NCBI GenBank assembly: GCA_003132025.1
Contig: PKWJ01000051.1
Coordinates: 1 to 35,581 of the forward strand
From: Gammaproteobacteria bacterium
Lineage (GTDB): Bacteria; Pseudomonadota; Gammaproteobacteria; Steroidobacterales; Steroidobacteraceae
Direction of reading: 5' to 3'
Length of the DNA stretch: 35,581 nt
Positions 15,724-24,829 of the stretch are shown here, in pieces. How positions within the stretch are numbered: position 1 is the stretch's first letter; each line of letters opens with the position of its first letter. Made by a program: the position numbers and the translations under genes. The notes under the pieces are model-generated. The model had not been told where the DNA came from. It worked only from the letters and a program-made list of their open reading frames with translations, and made no database searches.

Positions 15724-17928
15724 ATGTGCACTGCCAGACTGACCCTTCGGTTCGCCCTGCAACTGCTCACGGTCGCCTGTACATTGCTGAGTTCGCGCAT
15801 CACTGGCGCCACCGAACCGCTATCGCCGGCCCCCATTCGACCGGTCACTGACACCTACTACGGCACGGAGGTCACCGACAACTATCGTTACCTGGAAAAT
15901 CTGGACGACCCCGAGGTTCGGACGTGGATGAAGTCGCAGGCCCAGTACACCGATACCCTGCTCGCCAGCCTGCCTGGACGCGAGCCAATGCTCAAGCGCA
16001 TACACGAGTTGTTGAACGCCGATCTTACCCGCAACTCGTTCGTGCGCCGTGGTCAGCGCTATTTTTACGAGACGTTTGAGCCGGGAGCCGCGTTGCCCAA
16101 GCTCTATTATCGGGACGGACTCAAGGGTACGGAGCACTTGCTACTCGATCCCGCGCAACTGGGCAAGGGAACCAAAACGCATTACGCGCTCGACTTCTAC
16201 ACACCCTCGTGGGACGGTCGATTGGTCGCGGTGGGGACCTCAGCAGGCGGATCCGAAAACTCGGTGATTCATCTAATCGATGTAAAGAGCGGCAAGACGC
16301 TCAGTGAGTCGATCGACCGGGCCTCGGACAGCGTCATCACCTGGCGTGGCGACAACCAGTCGTTTTTTTACCTTCGCTACCCAAAGCTGACTCCCGGCAT
16401 GCCGGCGAACGAAACGCTGTACAACGGCCGGACCTACCTGCACACGGTGGGTGCGCGGGTGACGGGCGACGGCGACCCGGTGATATTTGGTCGCGGAGTC
16501 AACCCGTCGATCGATGTGCCGGATGGTCAGGGGACGTTCATTGTCATCTCGCCCGACGCAACCTACGCGCTGGCCGTAGCCAACCACAATATGGACCAGA
16601 GCCCATCGACGCTGTATACGACTTCGCTCATCCATGCGACCGATAGCCATACGCCCTGGCGACAGATCGCCGCTGTCGATGACGGCGTGACTCAGTTCCA
16701 GGTCCAGGGCGATAAGCTCTACTTCCTGACGCTGAAAGGCGCGCCTCGATTTTCTCTCAAGGTCATGTCGCTGGCGCAGCCGGACATCGCTCACGCGGAT
16801 GTTCTGGTGCCGGAAGGGCCGGCGGTCATTGACGGATTCTCTCTGGCGCGCGAGGGGATATACGTCCAGGAGCGCGACGGCGCCGGATCGCGGCTGCTGC
16901 TGGTCTCCTATGACGGCAAGCAGAGCCGGGTCGTGGCACTTCCATTCGAGGGACGCCTTGATACTCCGGTGACCGACCCGCGCGAGTCGGGGGCGCTCTA
17001 CAATCTGCAAGGATGGATTAAGCCGTCGCAGATGTTCGTCTATGACGCCGCTACCGATCAATCGAGCGATAGCGGATTGATTCCGCCCACTCACCTCGAC
17101 CTGTCACAAGCAGAGTCGACGGAGGTCTTCGCCGTGGGCCAGGACGGCACTCGCATACCACTGTCAATCGTCTATAGAAAGGGACTTAAGCTCGACGGCA
17201 CCCACCCGACCATGCTGGTGGGCTATGGCAGCTACGGACTGTCGTTCGACCCGAACTGGTTCCCTGCCGCGCTGTCACTCACCTGGATTGAGCGCGGCGG
17301 CGTCGTGGCAATTGCTCACATTCGCGGCGGCGGCGAGTACGGCGAGAGCTGGCATCGGGCCGGACAGAAGTCCACCAAGCTGAATACGATTTTTGATTTC
17401 ATCGCGTGCGGCGACTATCTGGTTAAACAGCATTACACGTCGCCAAAATTCCTGGCGGCCTGGAGCGCCAGCGCTGGCGGCATTACCGTCGGTGGCGCGC
17501 TTACCCGAGCACCGGATTTGTTCCGTGTCATCATCGATCAAGTCGGAATGACTGATACGCTTCGATTCGAGACCACGCCCAATGGGCCGCCGAACGTGCC
17601 CGAGTTCGGATCCGTCAGCACCGAGGACGGCTTCCACGATCTGTACGCGATGGGCGCCTACGTGCATGTACGCGACGGCACGGCCTATCCGGCGGTATTG
17701 TTTTCGACTGGCGCCAACGATCCACGCGTAGCCCCGTGGGAAGTCACCAAGATGGCGGCGCGCATCCAGGCGGCCACGGTGAGTGGGCGACCAGCACTGT
17801 TGCGGATCGACTACGACGCCGGGCACGGGATGGGCTCGACCGAGTCGCAGTTTGAAAGGGAGTTCGCAGATTACTGGTCGTTCACGCTGTGGCAGATGGG
17901 TGACCCGCAGTTTCAACCAGCGCAGTAG
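15724..17928 (+). CDS. Exported prolyl oligopeptidase (S9)
   Basis: A 734-residue serine peptidase of the S9A family. Starting at ATG 15724 gives a signal peptide (residues 1-30, QLLTVACTLLSSRITGA); the frame extends upstream to 15628 but without one. Residues about 38-440 form the beta-propeller, opening with the characteristic DTYYGTEVTDNYRYLENLDDP. The C-terminal alpha/beta-hydrolase has S583 in WSASAGG (the family's GGSxGG with the first glycines replaced by Ser and Ala), D666 in GANDPRV and H701 in DAGHGMG. The motif RGGGEYGESWHRAG is typical. It should cleave short proline-containing peptides in the periplasm. It is followed 7 nt later by an unrecognised secreted protein gene. Confidence 0.92.
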   Translation: MCTARLTLRFALQLLTVACTLLSSRITGATEPLSPAPIRPVTDTYYGTEVTDNYRYLENLDDPEVRTWMKSQAQYTDTLLASLPGREPMLKRIHELLNADLTRNSFVRRGQRYFYETFEPGAALPKLYYRDGLKGTEHLLLDPAQLGKGTKTHYALDFYTPSWDGRLVAVGTSAGGSENSVIHLIDVKSGKTLSESIDRASDSVITWRGDNQSFFYLRYPKLTPGMPANETLYNGRTYLHTVGARVTGDGDPVIFGRGVNPSIDVPDGQGTFIVISPDATYALAVANHNMDQSPSTLYTTSLIHATDSHTPWRQIAAVDDGVTQFQVQGDKLYFLTLKGAPRFSLKVMSLAQPDIAHADVLVPEGPAVIDGFSLAREGIYVQERDGAGSRLLLVSYDGKQSRVVALPFEGRLDTPVTDPRESGALYNLQGWIKPSQMFVYDAATDQSSDSGLIPPTHLDLSQAESTEVFAVGQDGTRIPLSIVYRKGLKLDGTHPTMLVGYGSYGLSFDPNWFPAALSLTWIERGGVVAIAHIRGGGEYGESWHRAGQKSTKLNTIFDFIACGDYLVKQHYTSPKFLAAWSASAGGITVGGALTRAPDLFRVIIDQVGMTDTLRFETTPNGPPNVPEFGSVSTEDGFHDLYAMGAYVHVRDGTAYPAVLFSTGANDPRVAPWEVTKMAARIQAATVSGRPALLRIDYDAGHGMGSTESQFEREFADYWSFTLWQMGDPQFQPAQ

Positions 17929-17935
17929 GTTTTGC

Positions 17936-18673
17936 ATGCACACAAAGCACGCATGTCGATGGGCCACAACCGTGGCGCGAAGCCTGGTGCTCTGCGCGCT
18001 GCCGGGCTTCGCAGCGGCCGATGCCGCGGCGGCCGGGGACACCGCGAGCGGCGCGACGTCGTACGAGCAGATGGCGCGTCTCGAGCTCTACCTGATCCCG
18101 GATTCTCACACCGAAATAGCGCTCGCGCGCAGCGCGGCGCCGCCCGCGATCTCAGGCGAGGCCACAGTCCTCATTCTCAAACCACAGGGATACGAGACGG
18201 CGGTCCATGGAACCAACGGATTCACCTGCCTTGTGGAGAGGTCGTGGATGTCGCCGTTCGCCAGTCCGGAATTCTGGAATCCGAAGATGAGGGGACCCGT
18301 TTGCTACAACCCGGCGGCCTCGAAATCGATCCTCGTTTACACGTTACGGCGGACGAAACTCGTACTGGCCGGGCATCCCAAGGCGCAGATGCTCGATGAG
18401 ATTAACGCCGCGGTGGCGCACAAAGAGCTCCCGTGGCCCGATCCGGGGGCGATGTCATTCATGATGTCAAAGGATGGGTACCTCGGAGACGAGGCGGGGC
18501 ACTGGCATTCGCACCTGATGTTTCACGTGCCGAAAGCCGCGGCCGCAACCTGGGGGGCGAACCTTGCGGGCTCACCCGTGGTTCTCGACGAGCGCGAAGT
18601 CCCGGAACCCGAGACCATCTTCATGGTGCCCGTGACCCACTGGTCGGACGGAACAGCGGCGCCGATGATGTAG
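17936..18673 (+). CDS. Secreted protein of unknown function
   Basis: A 245-residue protein that I cannot assign to a named family. ATG 17936, 7 nt after the S9 stop with AGG upstream, gives a signal peptide (residues 1-28, ending FAAADAAAA). Notable conserved-looking parts are LYLIPDSHTEIALARSAAPP, VHGTNGFTCLVERSW, GPVCYNPAASKSI and a histidine-rich HWHSHLMFHVP near residue 185. Two Cys in separate segments (FTCLV and PVCYN) could form a disulfide. The HxHxH(x)3H cluster could bind metal, and the late DEREVPEPETIFMVPVTHWSDG looks like the end of a compact beta domain. Secreted proteins with this layout occur in soil bacteria, to my recollection, without known function. Co-transcribed with the S9 peptidase and hydrolase genes. 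Confidence 0.7.
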   Translation: MHTKHACRWATTVARSLVLCALPGFAAADAAAAGDTASGATSYEQMARLELYLIPDSHTEIALARSAAPPAISGEATVLILKPQGYETAVHGTNGFTCLVERSWMSPFASPEFWNPKMRGPVCYNPAASKSILVYTLRRTKLVLAGHPKAQMLDEINAAVAHKELPWPDPGAMSFMMSKDGYLGDEAGHWHSHLMFHVPKAAAATWGANLAGSPVVLDEREVPEPETIFMVPVTHWSDGTAAPMM

Positions 18674-18696
18674 CGGACGCAAGTAGCCTGCGGAAA

Positions 18697-19686
18697 ATGG
18701 TGTCCATGAACGCCCCACCGTCCACGCCATCCGACGAAGGTCCGGCCTATGGCCCAGAACTGGAGGGCTTTGCGTACCCCTGGCCGGTGCTGAATTTCGA
18801 GTTCGTCAGCCAGGGCATTGCGCTGCACATGGCATATATGGACGTCAGACCGAAGACGCCAAACGGACGCGTCGTCATCCTGTTGCACGGCAAGAACTAC
18901 GTGGCCGCGACCTGACAGGGCACGATCACGGTGCTGAGCGATGCTGGTTACCGCGTAATTGCTCCCGACCAGATCGGCTTTGGCAAATCGACCAAACCCG
19001 CACACTACCAATACACCTTTCAACAGCTTGCCGGAAACACCCACGCGCTTCTCGATTCGCTCGGCATCAGTCGCATTACCGTCATCGGCCACTCGACCGG
19101 CGGCATGCTCGGGGTACGCTATGCGCTGATGTACCCCGAAAATATCGATCAGCTCGTGCTTGTCGATCCGATCGGGCTGGAGGACTGGAAGGCCAAGGGC
19201 GTACCCTGGCAAAGCGTCGATGTACTGTACCAACAGGAACTGCAGACCACCGCTGATTGCATCCGCGAGTATGAGCGCACCACCTATTACGCGGGCACGT
19301 GGCGGCCGGACTACGAGCAGTGGGTGCAGATGCTGGCGGGTTTATACCGGGGTCCAGGCCGGGAACTGGTCGCGTGGAACGCGGCACTGCTCTCGGACAT
19401 GATCTACACGCAGCCGGTGCTTTATGAATTTGCTGACCTGCGAATGCCGGTTCTGCTGGTGATAGGCGACAAGGATACGACCGCCTTCGGCAAAAATGTG
19501 GCGCCTCCCGCGGTACGCGCGACTCTGGGAGATTATCCGAAGCTCGGAAAGGAAGCCGCGAGTCGCATCCCGCACGTGCGCTTGGTCGAGTTCCCTGATC
19601 TGGGACATTCGCCGCAAATTCAAGCCCCCGAGGTCTTCCATAAGGTGCTGCTCGACTGGTTACCCATGGGGCAGAACAAAACATGA
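18697..19686 (+). pseudogene. Alpha/beta hydrolase interrupted by one in-frame TGA
   Basis: A continuous frame of about 330 codons encodes an alpha/beta hydrolase but is broken at codon 73 by TGA (18913-18915), between HGKNYVAAT and QGTITVLSDAGYRVIAPD, with no frameshift. The position follows the oxyanion HG motif, where I recall relatives having tryptophan (ATW), so TGG to TGA is the simplest explanation. The remainder looks intact: nucleophile elbow GHSTGGM, acid in GDKDTTAFG and histidine in DLGHSPQ. ATG 18697 or 18706 may start the protein; there is no signal peptide. The fragment from 18931 lacks the first strands and oxyanion loop and should be inactive if restarted there. It overlaps the crotonase gene by ATGA. 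A sequencing error or natural readthrough cannot be excluded. Confidence 0.85.
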
Positions 19687-20507
19687 AAGACCAAACGGTC
19701 CAGATGGTTGATGTCCCTCTATCTGCCAACACCAAGATCACGGTGGAGCGGCGAGGGCAGATAGTCCTCATCGGCATCAATCGACTGCAAATCTACAATC
19801 GCATCGACCCGGAGGCTTTCTATGGTTTGGCCAAGGCCTACTACGATTTCGATAATGATTCCACGCTCCGTGCGGCGGTCCTTTTTGGCCACGGCGATAA
19901 CTTCTCCCGCGGGAACGACGTTGAGGCGTTTTCCGTTCTCGCCAAAAGCGGGAAGTCCTTCACACTGGGTGAAGGTCAGATCGATCCTCTCGGGAGGGCC
20001 CAGAAGCTCTCAAAGCCTCTTGTCGTCGTGGTGCACGGCGACACCTGGAACATGGCTCATGAACTGCATCTCGCCGCCGATATCCGCGTTGCGAGCGCAG
20101 ACGTGCGCTACGGCCAGAACGAAAATGCGCACGGCCGTGTCCCCGGCACGGCACCGGTCCGCTTTGTCAGGGAGGCCGGTTGGGCAAATGCCATGCGATA
20201 CCTGCTCACTGGGGACCACTGGGACGCGCAGACGGCCTATAGGATCGGCATCGTCCAGGAGGTTGCTCTCAACAAGGACGCGGCCCTCACAACTGCAATC
20301 GATATCGCCAACAGGGTGGCAGCCTGCGGCCCGCTTGGAATCAAGGCCACGTTGAAAGTGGCGCACGTGGGGATCAATGACTCGGCCGATGCTGCTGCCT
20401 TTGCAGAACTCGACGCGGAATACGTCTCGCTTTTCAAGTCGGAAGATTTCATCGAGGGCCGCAAGGCGGAAGCCGAAAACCGGCCGCCGATCTTCCACGG
20501 TCGATAG
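19683..20507 (+). CDS. Crotonase (enoyl-CoA hydratase-like) with altered active site
   Basis: A 274-residue crotonase-fold protein coupled by ATGA overlap to the broken hydrolase. The first oxyanion motif is FSRGNDV (74-80), matching F-x-x-G-x-D-x. The second, normally GGGxEL in hydratases, reads NMAHEL (123-128), so the oxyanion glycine is replaced by Met124 although the glutamate (E127) remains. The second catalytic glutamate appears kept in YGQNENAHG (E147), though the usual Pro before it is Asn. The fold is clear from PLVVVVHGDTW and LAADIRVASADVRYG. Activity may differ from simple hydration (isomerase, hydrolase or another CoA reaction). No signal peptide; substrate unknown. Its 3' end is 24 bp from the convergent bat operon, with only a 5-bp stem in the gap. 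Confidence 0.8.
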   Translation: MKDQTVQMVDVPLSANTKITVERRGQIVLIGINRLQIYNRIDPEAFYGLAKAYYDFDNDSTLRAAVLFGHGDNFSRGNDVEAFSVLAKSGKSFTLGEGQIDPLGRAQKLSKPLVVVVHGDTWNMAHELHLAADIRVASADVRYGQNENAHGRVPGTAPVRFVREAGWANAMRYLLTGDHWDAQTAYRIGIVQEVALNKDAALTTAIDIANRVAACGPLGIKATLKVAHVGINDSADAAAFAELDAEYVSLFKSEDFIEGRKAEAENRPPIFHGR

Positions 20508-20531
20508 CGGCGCAGCCGCGCCTGGATGCCC

Positions 20532-21200
20532 TTAACGTTCGCCGCCCGCTGGCGGCACGACGGCGCCGAGATTTGCACGTGCAACCCACCCCGAGAGGCC
20601 GCCAGAACGAACGAGTATGAAATCCTCATGCTCTGCCATCATTGTGACGCTCTCCGCTTCCCGCAATACAAATGCCGGGTCGGCCATCGGCGCCGGGGAT
20701 ACGCGCGCAGGTGCCTGGTCGATGAGGACGACCGCCTCGTGCATTCGTGGCCACAGCAGCATCGCGTTCGACGCCGTCAGAACAATCAGCGCGACGCCGA
20801 GCAGGACAGCGCCGCCCGGAATCCATAGGAGTCGCGACGCAACCCTTCTCGCCACCAGTCCTATCCCGACAAGGGCAATTCCCAGGACCCCGAGCCAAGC
20901 GGCAGAGCTGGGGCTCGTGGCCAGGGCCAGGCGTGCAAACCGGTTCCGCGGCTTCATGGGCACATGTGCTGCGGCGCGAACGTACGCAAGATTGGCATTG
21001 ATATCCGGGTCATCCGGCGCCAGCATTGCAGCGCGCTCATAGCTGAGCACCGCCAAACCCGGCTTCCCGGCCCGGGCATACGAGTTAGCCAGGTTGTAAA
21101 GCCCATCGGCCGAATACGGTGGCTCCGACGGCTGCGCGAACGCCTGCCCGGCCCACAGCGCGAGACTCACGATCAGTATCGGTATCCTTGACGCGCGCAT
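20532..21200 (-). CDS. batE: BatE: TPR/SH3-like membrane protein
   Basis: A 222-residue protein at the end of the bat operon. A signal peptide (1-22) precedes two TPR-like helix pairs (about 30-75, GLYNLANSYARAGKPG and AMLAPDDPDINANLAYVRAA). Two membrane segments follow (about 96-117 and 124-148), then a small SH3-like beta domain (about 165-215, FVLREAESVTMMAEHEDF). This layout is that of BatE, which follows BatD in many Bat clusters. ATG 21200 directly abuts the stop of batD (TAAATG), indicating coupled translation. Its role is unproven; it probably binds BatA/BatB partners at the envelope. Confidence 0.8.
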   Translation of the reverse strand: MRASRIPILIVSLALWAGQAFAQPSEPPYSADGLYNLANSYARAGKPGLAVLSYERAAMLAPDDPDINANLAYVRAAAHVPMKPRNRFARLALATSPSSAAWLGVLGIALVGIGLVARRVASRLLWIPGGAVLLGVALIVLTASNAMLLWPRMHEAVVLIDQAPARVSPAPMADPAFVLREAESVTMMAEHEDFILVRSGGLSGWVARANLGAVVPPAGGER

Positions 21201-23006
21201 TTACTGCGTCTCGCCTGCGAGTTGGCCGCGAATCAGCTGCAGCCAACGCTGAAAATCCGTGGCAGCCGGCTCGTAGTCCGAATACCTCGCCTCCTCGGCG
21301 AGGGCAAATAGTCGTTCGACCTCCTCACCCGCCGTGCCCAGTCGCGCTTTCAGATCCGCGAAGGTGATTTGATCGGCAGGCATCTGCCACCGGGCGGCGA
21401 AGCTTTGCAGCAGTGTTTTCTTCGCTGTTTGGAAGAACGAAGAAGAATCACCGGCTTGCGCCGCCGCATCCAGCTGCGCCAGCACGCGCTCGGCTGCGTT
21501 GGCGGTGGCGCGCGCAGCGTTGGGGCGAACGGCGAACCAACTGCCGGCCAGAATCAACGCCAGAGTGGTCGGAATGGCCAAAAATGGTGCCTGGAAGTAC
21601 AGCGGTCTCAACTCGCGCACCGACTTTTGCGGAGGCGGGTGATCGGGGCGCAAGCCGTGGGTGGACCCCATCGTAAGAATTCCGTTCAGGCCCTGGGCGC
21701 TGGTCAGAGCGGTGAGTGAGCCGCTGGCCAGGGAGGCCGCGATCGTCACTTTGATGGACGGCGTCTGCGCACGCTCGTAACGTCGCGTGTTGGGATTGAA
21801 ATAACTGAACGCAAGTCCTGGAATTGACTGCTCGCCCGGTTGTGCCGCGATCAGCGGCTGTTCGAACACTTTCTCGCCTTGGTATCCGACCGCGTCGCTC
21901 GGAGTGAAGGAGGATCTCGCGGGGTAGGTTTTCCAATGATCGAGATGGTCGAACATCGTTGAATCGACGCGATCGAAGTTGCCTGTGCCGCTAATATGCA
22001 GGCGCAGTGTGAGCGGATCTCCTACCGCCGCGCTGGCGGGCGAAATGTCGCTCGATACCTGGAATTCGCCGACGGCTCCGCCGAAGTCCTTGGGTTGGCC
22101 CTCCGTCGGCAGCGGCAGGACCTTCAGTTCGGATGGGAAACTGCCGATCGTGATGTCTTTAGGAGCGATGCCGCTGTACATACTTTGCAAGAGTGGCCAG
22201 GCTAGTCTGGACGCGACTGCCCGATCGGTCGACGACAGCGTGCTGATCTTCGCGGTCAGCGGCGTTTCCGCCGACAAGGAAAAATCGCCTGGCTTCACCG
22301 CCGCCAGAGCGCTGTGCCAGGTCAACACCACAAAGGTGCTACCTTCGATCGCCTGTTCGCGACGTTCGGGTTGTTTGGAAAGATTGTTGAGCGTGAAATC
22401 GCTGCTCTTGAGCGTGGGCAGTCCATTCACTGATGTGACGATTCCCGGCCGTAAGCCCAGTTGAATTTCCACCGGCACGCTTTCGCCCACATAGACGGCG
22501 CGTGTCGGAACGGTCAGATGGACGAAGGCCGCACCGCCGACTTGCAGCTGAACGCCTTTCGGCAGCGACGCGGGTACCACCGGCGGCGGGGCTGGCATCT
22601 GGCTGCGCCAGGCGTACGGATTAGGCTCATCACCGCTCACCACCTCAAGCCCAATGGATTGCGATGCCGGCGTGAGTCCGGGAATGGTGAACACCCCCGG
22701 GAACTGGGCCGTCACGCGGATCCGGACGAACGTCGCAGGGATCGGTGTGCCGTTAAGGAATTCGAAACCCTCCGATCTCCGCATCTCCCCGAACACCAAC
22801 CCGGGAATGGTCGGTAGGGTGATATCTTTCAGGCGACCGAAACTTGTCACCTGAATGGTCGCCGATTCGCCGACCTTGATGCGAGAAGGTTCTACGGTTT
22901 CATAGGCCAACGCGTCATCCGCTTGCGCCATCGCACGCTCGGCCGGAGCGAGCAGGCCCACGAATGCGATAATGACCTTGATCCAGCGCATAGACCCGGC
23001 TCGCAT
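21201..23006 (-). CDS. batD: BatD family membrane protein
   Basis: A 601-residue protein with the BatD pattern: a signal peptide (about 1-28, ending RAMAQA), several immunoglobulin-like beta domains (about 30-440) beginning with VGESATIQVTSFGRL and recurring VGESVPVEIQL and VGDPLTLRLHISGTG, then a single membrane segment near residues 465-485 and a cytoplasmic helical tail (about 490-600). BatD proteins act in the periplasm with BatA/BatB and were first linked to aerotolerance in Bacteroides; the molecular role is unknown. ATG 23006 shares its A with the batB stop (TGATG). An in-frame GTG one codon earlier and an ATG six codons later are alternatives and all keep the signal peptide. Confidence 0.88.
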   Translation of the reverse strand: MRAGSMRWIKVIIAFVGLLAPAERAMAQADDALAYETVEPSRIKVGESATIQVTSFGRLKDITLPTIPGLVFGEMRRSEGFEFLNGTPIPATFVRIRVTAQFPGVFTIPGLTPASQSIGLEVVSGDEPNPYAWRSQMPAPPPVVPASLPKGVQLQVGGAAFVHLTVPTRAVYVGESVPVEIQLGLRPGIVTSVNGLPTLKSSDFTLNNLSKQPERREQAIEGSTFVVLTWHSALAAVKPGDFSLSAETPLTAKISTLSSTDRAVASRLAWPLLQSMYSGIAPKDITIGSFPSELKVLPLPTEGQPKDFGGAVGEFQVSSDISPASAAVGDPLTLRLHISGTGNFDRVDSTMFDHLDHWKTYPARSSFTPSDAVGYQGEKVFEQPLIAAQPGEQSIPGLAFSYFNPNTRRYERAQTPSIKVTIAASLASGSLTALTSAQGLNGILTMGSTHGLRPDHPPPQKSVRELRPLYFQAPFLAIPTTLALILAGSWFAVRPNAARATANAAERVLAQLDAAAQAGDSSSFFQTAKKTLLQSFAARWQMPADQITFADLKARLGTAGEEVERLFALAEEARYSDYEPAATDFQRWLQLIRGQLAGETQ

Positions 23007-24829
23007 CACCAGTTCTTGAAGGGTTTATCCGGCGTTTGGTCGGGATCGCGCGGGCCAGAGGGCACGGCTAGCGAGTGGTGCTCGTCCGATTTGGCGGAGT
23101 CCAATAGCTCGCGCGCTTCCTCGGCGCTCATTTGCCCTGGCGGGCGCTGATCTTCTGCCGCATGGATTTCATCATGATCATTTCCTTCATCGGCCGGGCG
23201 GGCTTGCTGATCCGGCGGCAACTGCTGTGGTTGCCCCCGTGGTGGCGGTTGCCCCTGCGGTGGCGGTTGCCCCTGCGGTGGCGGTTGGCCTTGCCCTCGA
23301 GCTTGCCCCTGACCCTGACTCTGGCCTTGTCCCTGGCCCTTGCCTTGCCCCTGACCGCTGCCGCCGCCCTGATCAGGCGGCTGTCGGAGCTCGTTAATCT
23401 TCCGATTGACGAAGTCGCGATTGTATTTGCTATCGGCGTCATCGGCGCGCAGTTGCAACGCCGTATCGTATGCCTTGACCGCCTCGGTCCATTTCTGAAG
23501 CGCCTCCTGCGGAGCGGATTTCTCCACCTGCTGGCCCGCACGATAGAGTGCATTGCCGAGGTTGTAGTAAGCATCCTCCTGGTCCGCCAAGCGCTTTGCG
23601 TCGCTCGCCGGCGCAACCTTGATCGACTGTTGGAAAGACTGCGTTGCCTGGGGAAACTGTCCCGCTCGATACGCGGACGTGCCCGCGTTGTACTCCACGA
23701 CGGGCGTACTGGCGGCCTGATCGGCACTTTCAGAGCGCACTGGAATGATCAGCGCCCCGAACACGACCGACACAGTCGATACAGCCGACACGGCGACCGT
23801 GCGCGATGCCGCTGGCGCTCGCCGGCGGCCCGAGCGACGCGTGCCCACCACGAGGCTGGCCAATAACATCAGCAAGGATGCTGCCAGCGGCCATTGATAA
23901 CGTTCGTTGTAGATTTTCTGCTGCCTGTAGATCAAATCATGCTTCGTGACCGAACCGAATACCGTTCTCAGAAACACCTCAAAATCCTCGCCCTGTCCCC
24001 CGAGGTGTACGTAGGTACCCCCGGTGGCGGCGGCCATGGCGGTAAGACCGGCCTCGTCGAGATGAGACTTCACATACGCGCCGGTCTCATCCCGGACGGA
24101 GCCACCGCCCTCGTCCAATGGCAACGGGATCAGATCGCCCTCCGCGGTACCGACACCGATCGTGTAGATCTTCAGGCCATCCTGCTGTGCCGCGTCTTTG
24201 GCCGCAGTCAGCGCGTCACCCTCAAGATTTTCGCCATCCGTTACCAATATCAGGATTCTGTCGCTTCCAGGATGGCGGTTAAGCGCTGCCCGCGCCGCCA
24301 GAATGGCGCTCGGGATGTTGGTCCCACCTCGCGGAATGGTGTGAACATCGATGGCATCCAACGACTGGTGGAACGCGCCATAGTCGAGCGTCAGCGGGCA
24401 GACGAGAAAAGCGCTGCCCGCGAACGCCACGATGCCGACCCCGTCGCCGTCCAGTTGCCCTGCCATGTCATCGATCGCCAGCTTTGCCCGCGTCAATCGG
24501 TTGGGATTTACATCGCGAGTCAACATACTTCGCGACGTGTCGATCGCGAACACCACCTCATTGCCGCGGCGGTGGATCTTCTCCCAGTGATATCCCAGCA
24601 GCGGACCGGCGAGCGCCGCGCAAAGACATAGTACGGAGCCCAGGACCAGGCCTCGCTGAATGAAGCGACGGATCCCGGACACCGAACTGGTAAGCCTGCC
24701 GCGCAGATGCGGCGCGATGAATTGCGCGAGGGCCGCATGCTGCCGTACGTCGTAACCACGCCATATACCGATGAGCACCAGACAGGCCAGTAGACCCGCG
24801 AGCAGCCAATGGGGATCGCTGAATCTCAC
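23006..24829 (-). CDS. batB: BatB/BatC fusion: VWA plus TPR
   Basis: A 607-residue fusion. Residues 1-335 are BatB: membrane segments at about 8-24 and 60-80, a von Willebrand factor A domain (about 90-290) with a full MIDAS (D97-x-S99-x-S101, T170, D198), and a closing segment at 312-330. A further hydrophobic stretch (343-363) leads to BatC-like TPRs (about 378-480), then a Gln/Gly/Pro low-complexity linker (about 488-550) and an acidic tail. GTG 24829 is preferred because it overlaps the batA stop (GTGA) and begins VRFSDPHWLL, the normal BatB opening; an upstream start at 24904 would lie inside batA. It probably forms a metal-dependent membrane complex with BatA. Confidence 0.88.
   Translation of the reverse strand: MRFSDPHWLLAGLLACLVLIGIWRGYDVRQHAALAQFIAPHLRGRLTSSVSGIRRFIQRGLVLGSVLCLCAALAGPLLGYHWEKIHRRGNEVVFAIDTSRSMLTRDVNPNRLTRAKLAIDDMAGQLDGDGVGIVAFAGSAFLVCPLTLDYGAFHQSLDAIDVHTIPRGGTNIPSAILAARAALNRHPGSDRILILVTDGENLEGDALTAAKDAAQQDGLKIYTIGVGTAEGDLIPLPLDEGGGSVRDETGAYVKSHLDEAGLTAMAAATGGTYVHLGGQGEDFEVFLRTVFGSVTKHDLIYRQQKIYNERYQWPLAASLLMLLASLVVGTRRSGRRRAPAASRTVAVSAVSTVSVVFGALIIPVRSESADQAASTPVVEYNAGTSAYRAGQFPQATQSFQQSIKVAPASDAKRLADQEDAYYNLGNALYRAGQQVEKSAPQEALQKWTEAVKAYDTALQLRADDADSKYNRDFVNRKINELRQPPDQGGGSGQGQGKGQGQGQSQGQGQARGQGQPPPQGQPPPQGQPPPRGQPQQLPPDQQARPADEGNDHDEIHAAEDQRPPGQMSAEEARELLDSAKSDEHHSLAVPSGPRDPDQTPDKPFKNW
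23229..23355 (-). repeat. Gln-Gly/Pro-rich coding tandem repeat
   Basis: Inside batB/C, about three copies of an 18-bp unit encoding QPPPQG or QPPPRG (about 23229-23287) adjoin a degenerate 6-bp unit encoding Gln-Gly or Lys-Gly pairs (about 23288-23355). Two adjacent 18-bp copies are identical, suggesting recent slippage, so copy number may vary between strains. The protein segment is a flexible linker between TPRs and the acidic tail. Confidence 0.8.

Noticed and set aside
16273-17094. 273-codon minus-strand frame inside the S9 peptidase gene
   Set aside because: Antisense to a convincing propeller domain, Arg-rich, no ribosome site or family pattern.
18913-18915. Selenocysteine codon in the alpha/beta hydrolase
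   Set aside because: No obvious SECIS-like hairpin follows, and I recall Trp, not Cys or Sec, at this site in relatives.
20507-20519. Terminator between the crotonase and batE genes
   Set aside because: Only a 5-bp stem with a 3-nt loop and no T-tract; too weak to call.
23229-23355. CRISPR-like repeats
   Set aside because: Short contiguous coding repeats of 18 and 6 bp with no spacers; they encode a Gln/Gly/Pro linker.
23132-24631. Two open frames of about 245 codons on the plus strand across batB/C
   Set aside because: They mirror the repeats and VWA domain on the other strand; the Leu/Pro runs come from antisense Gln-Gly codons.
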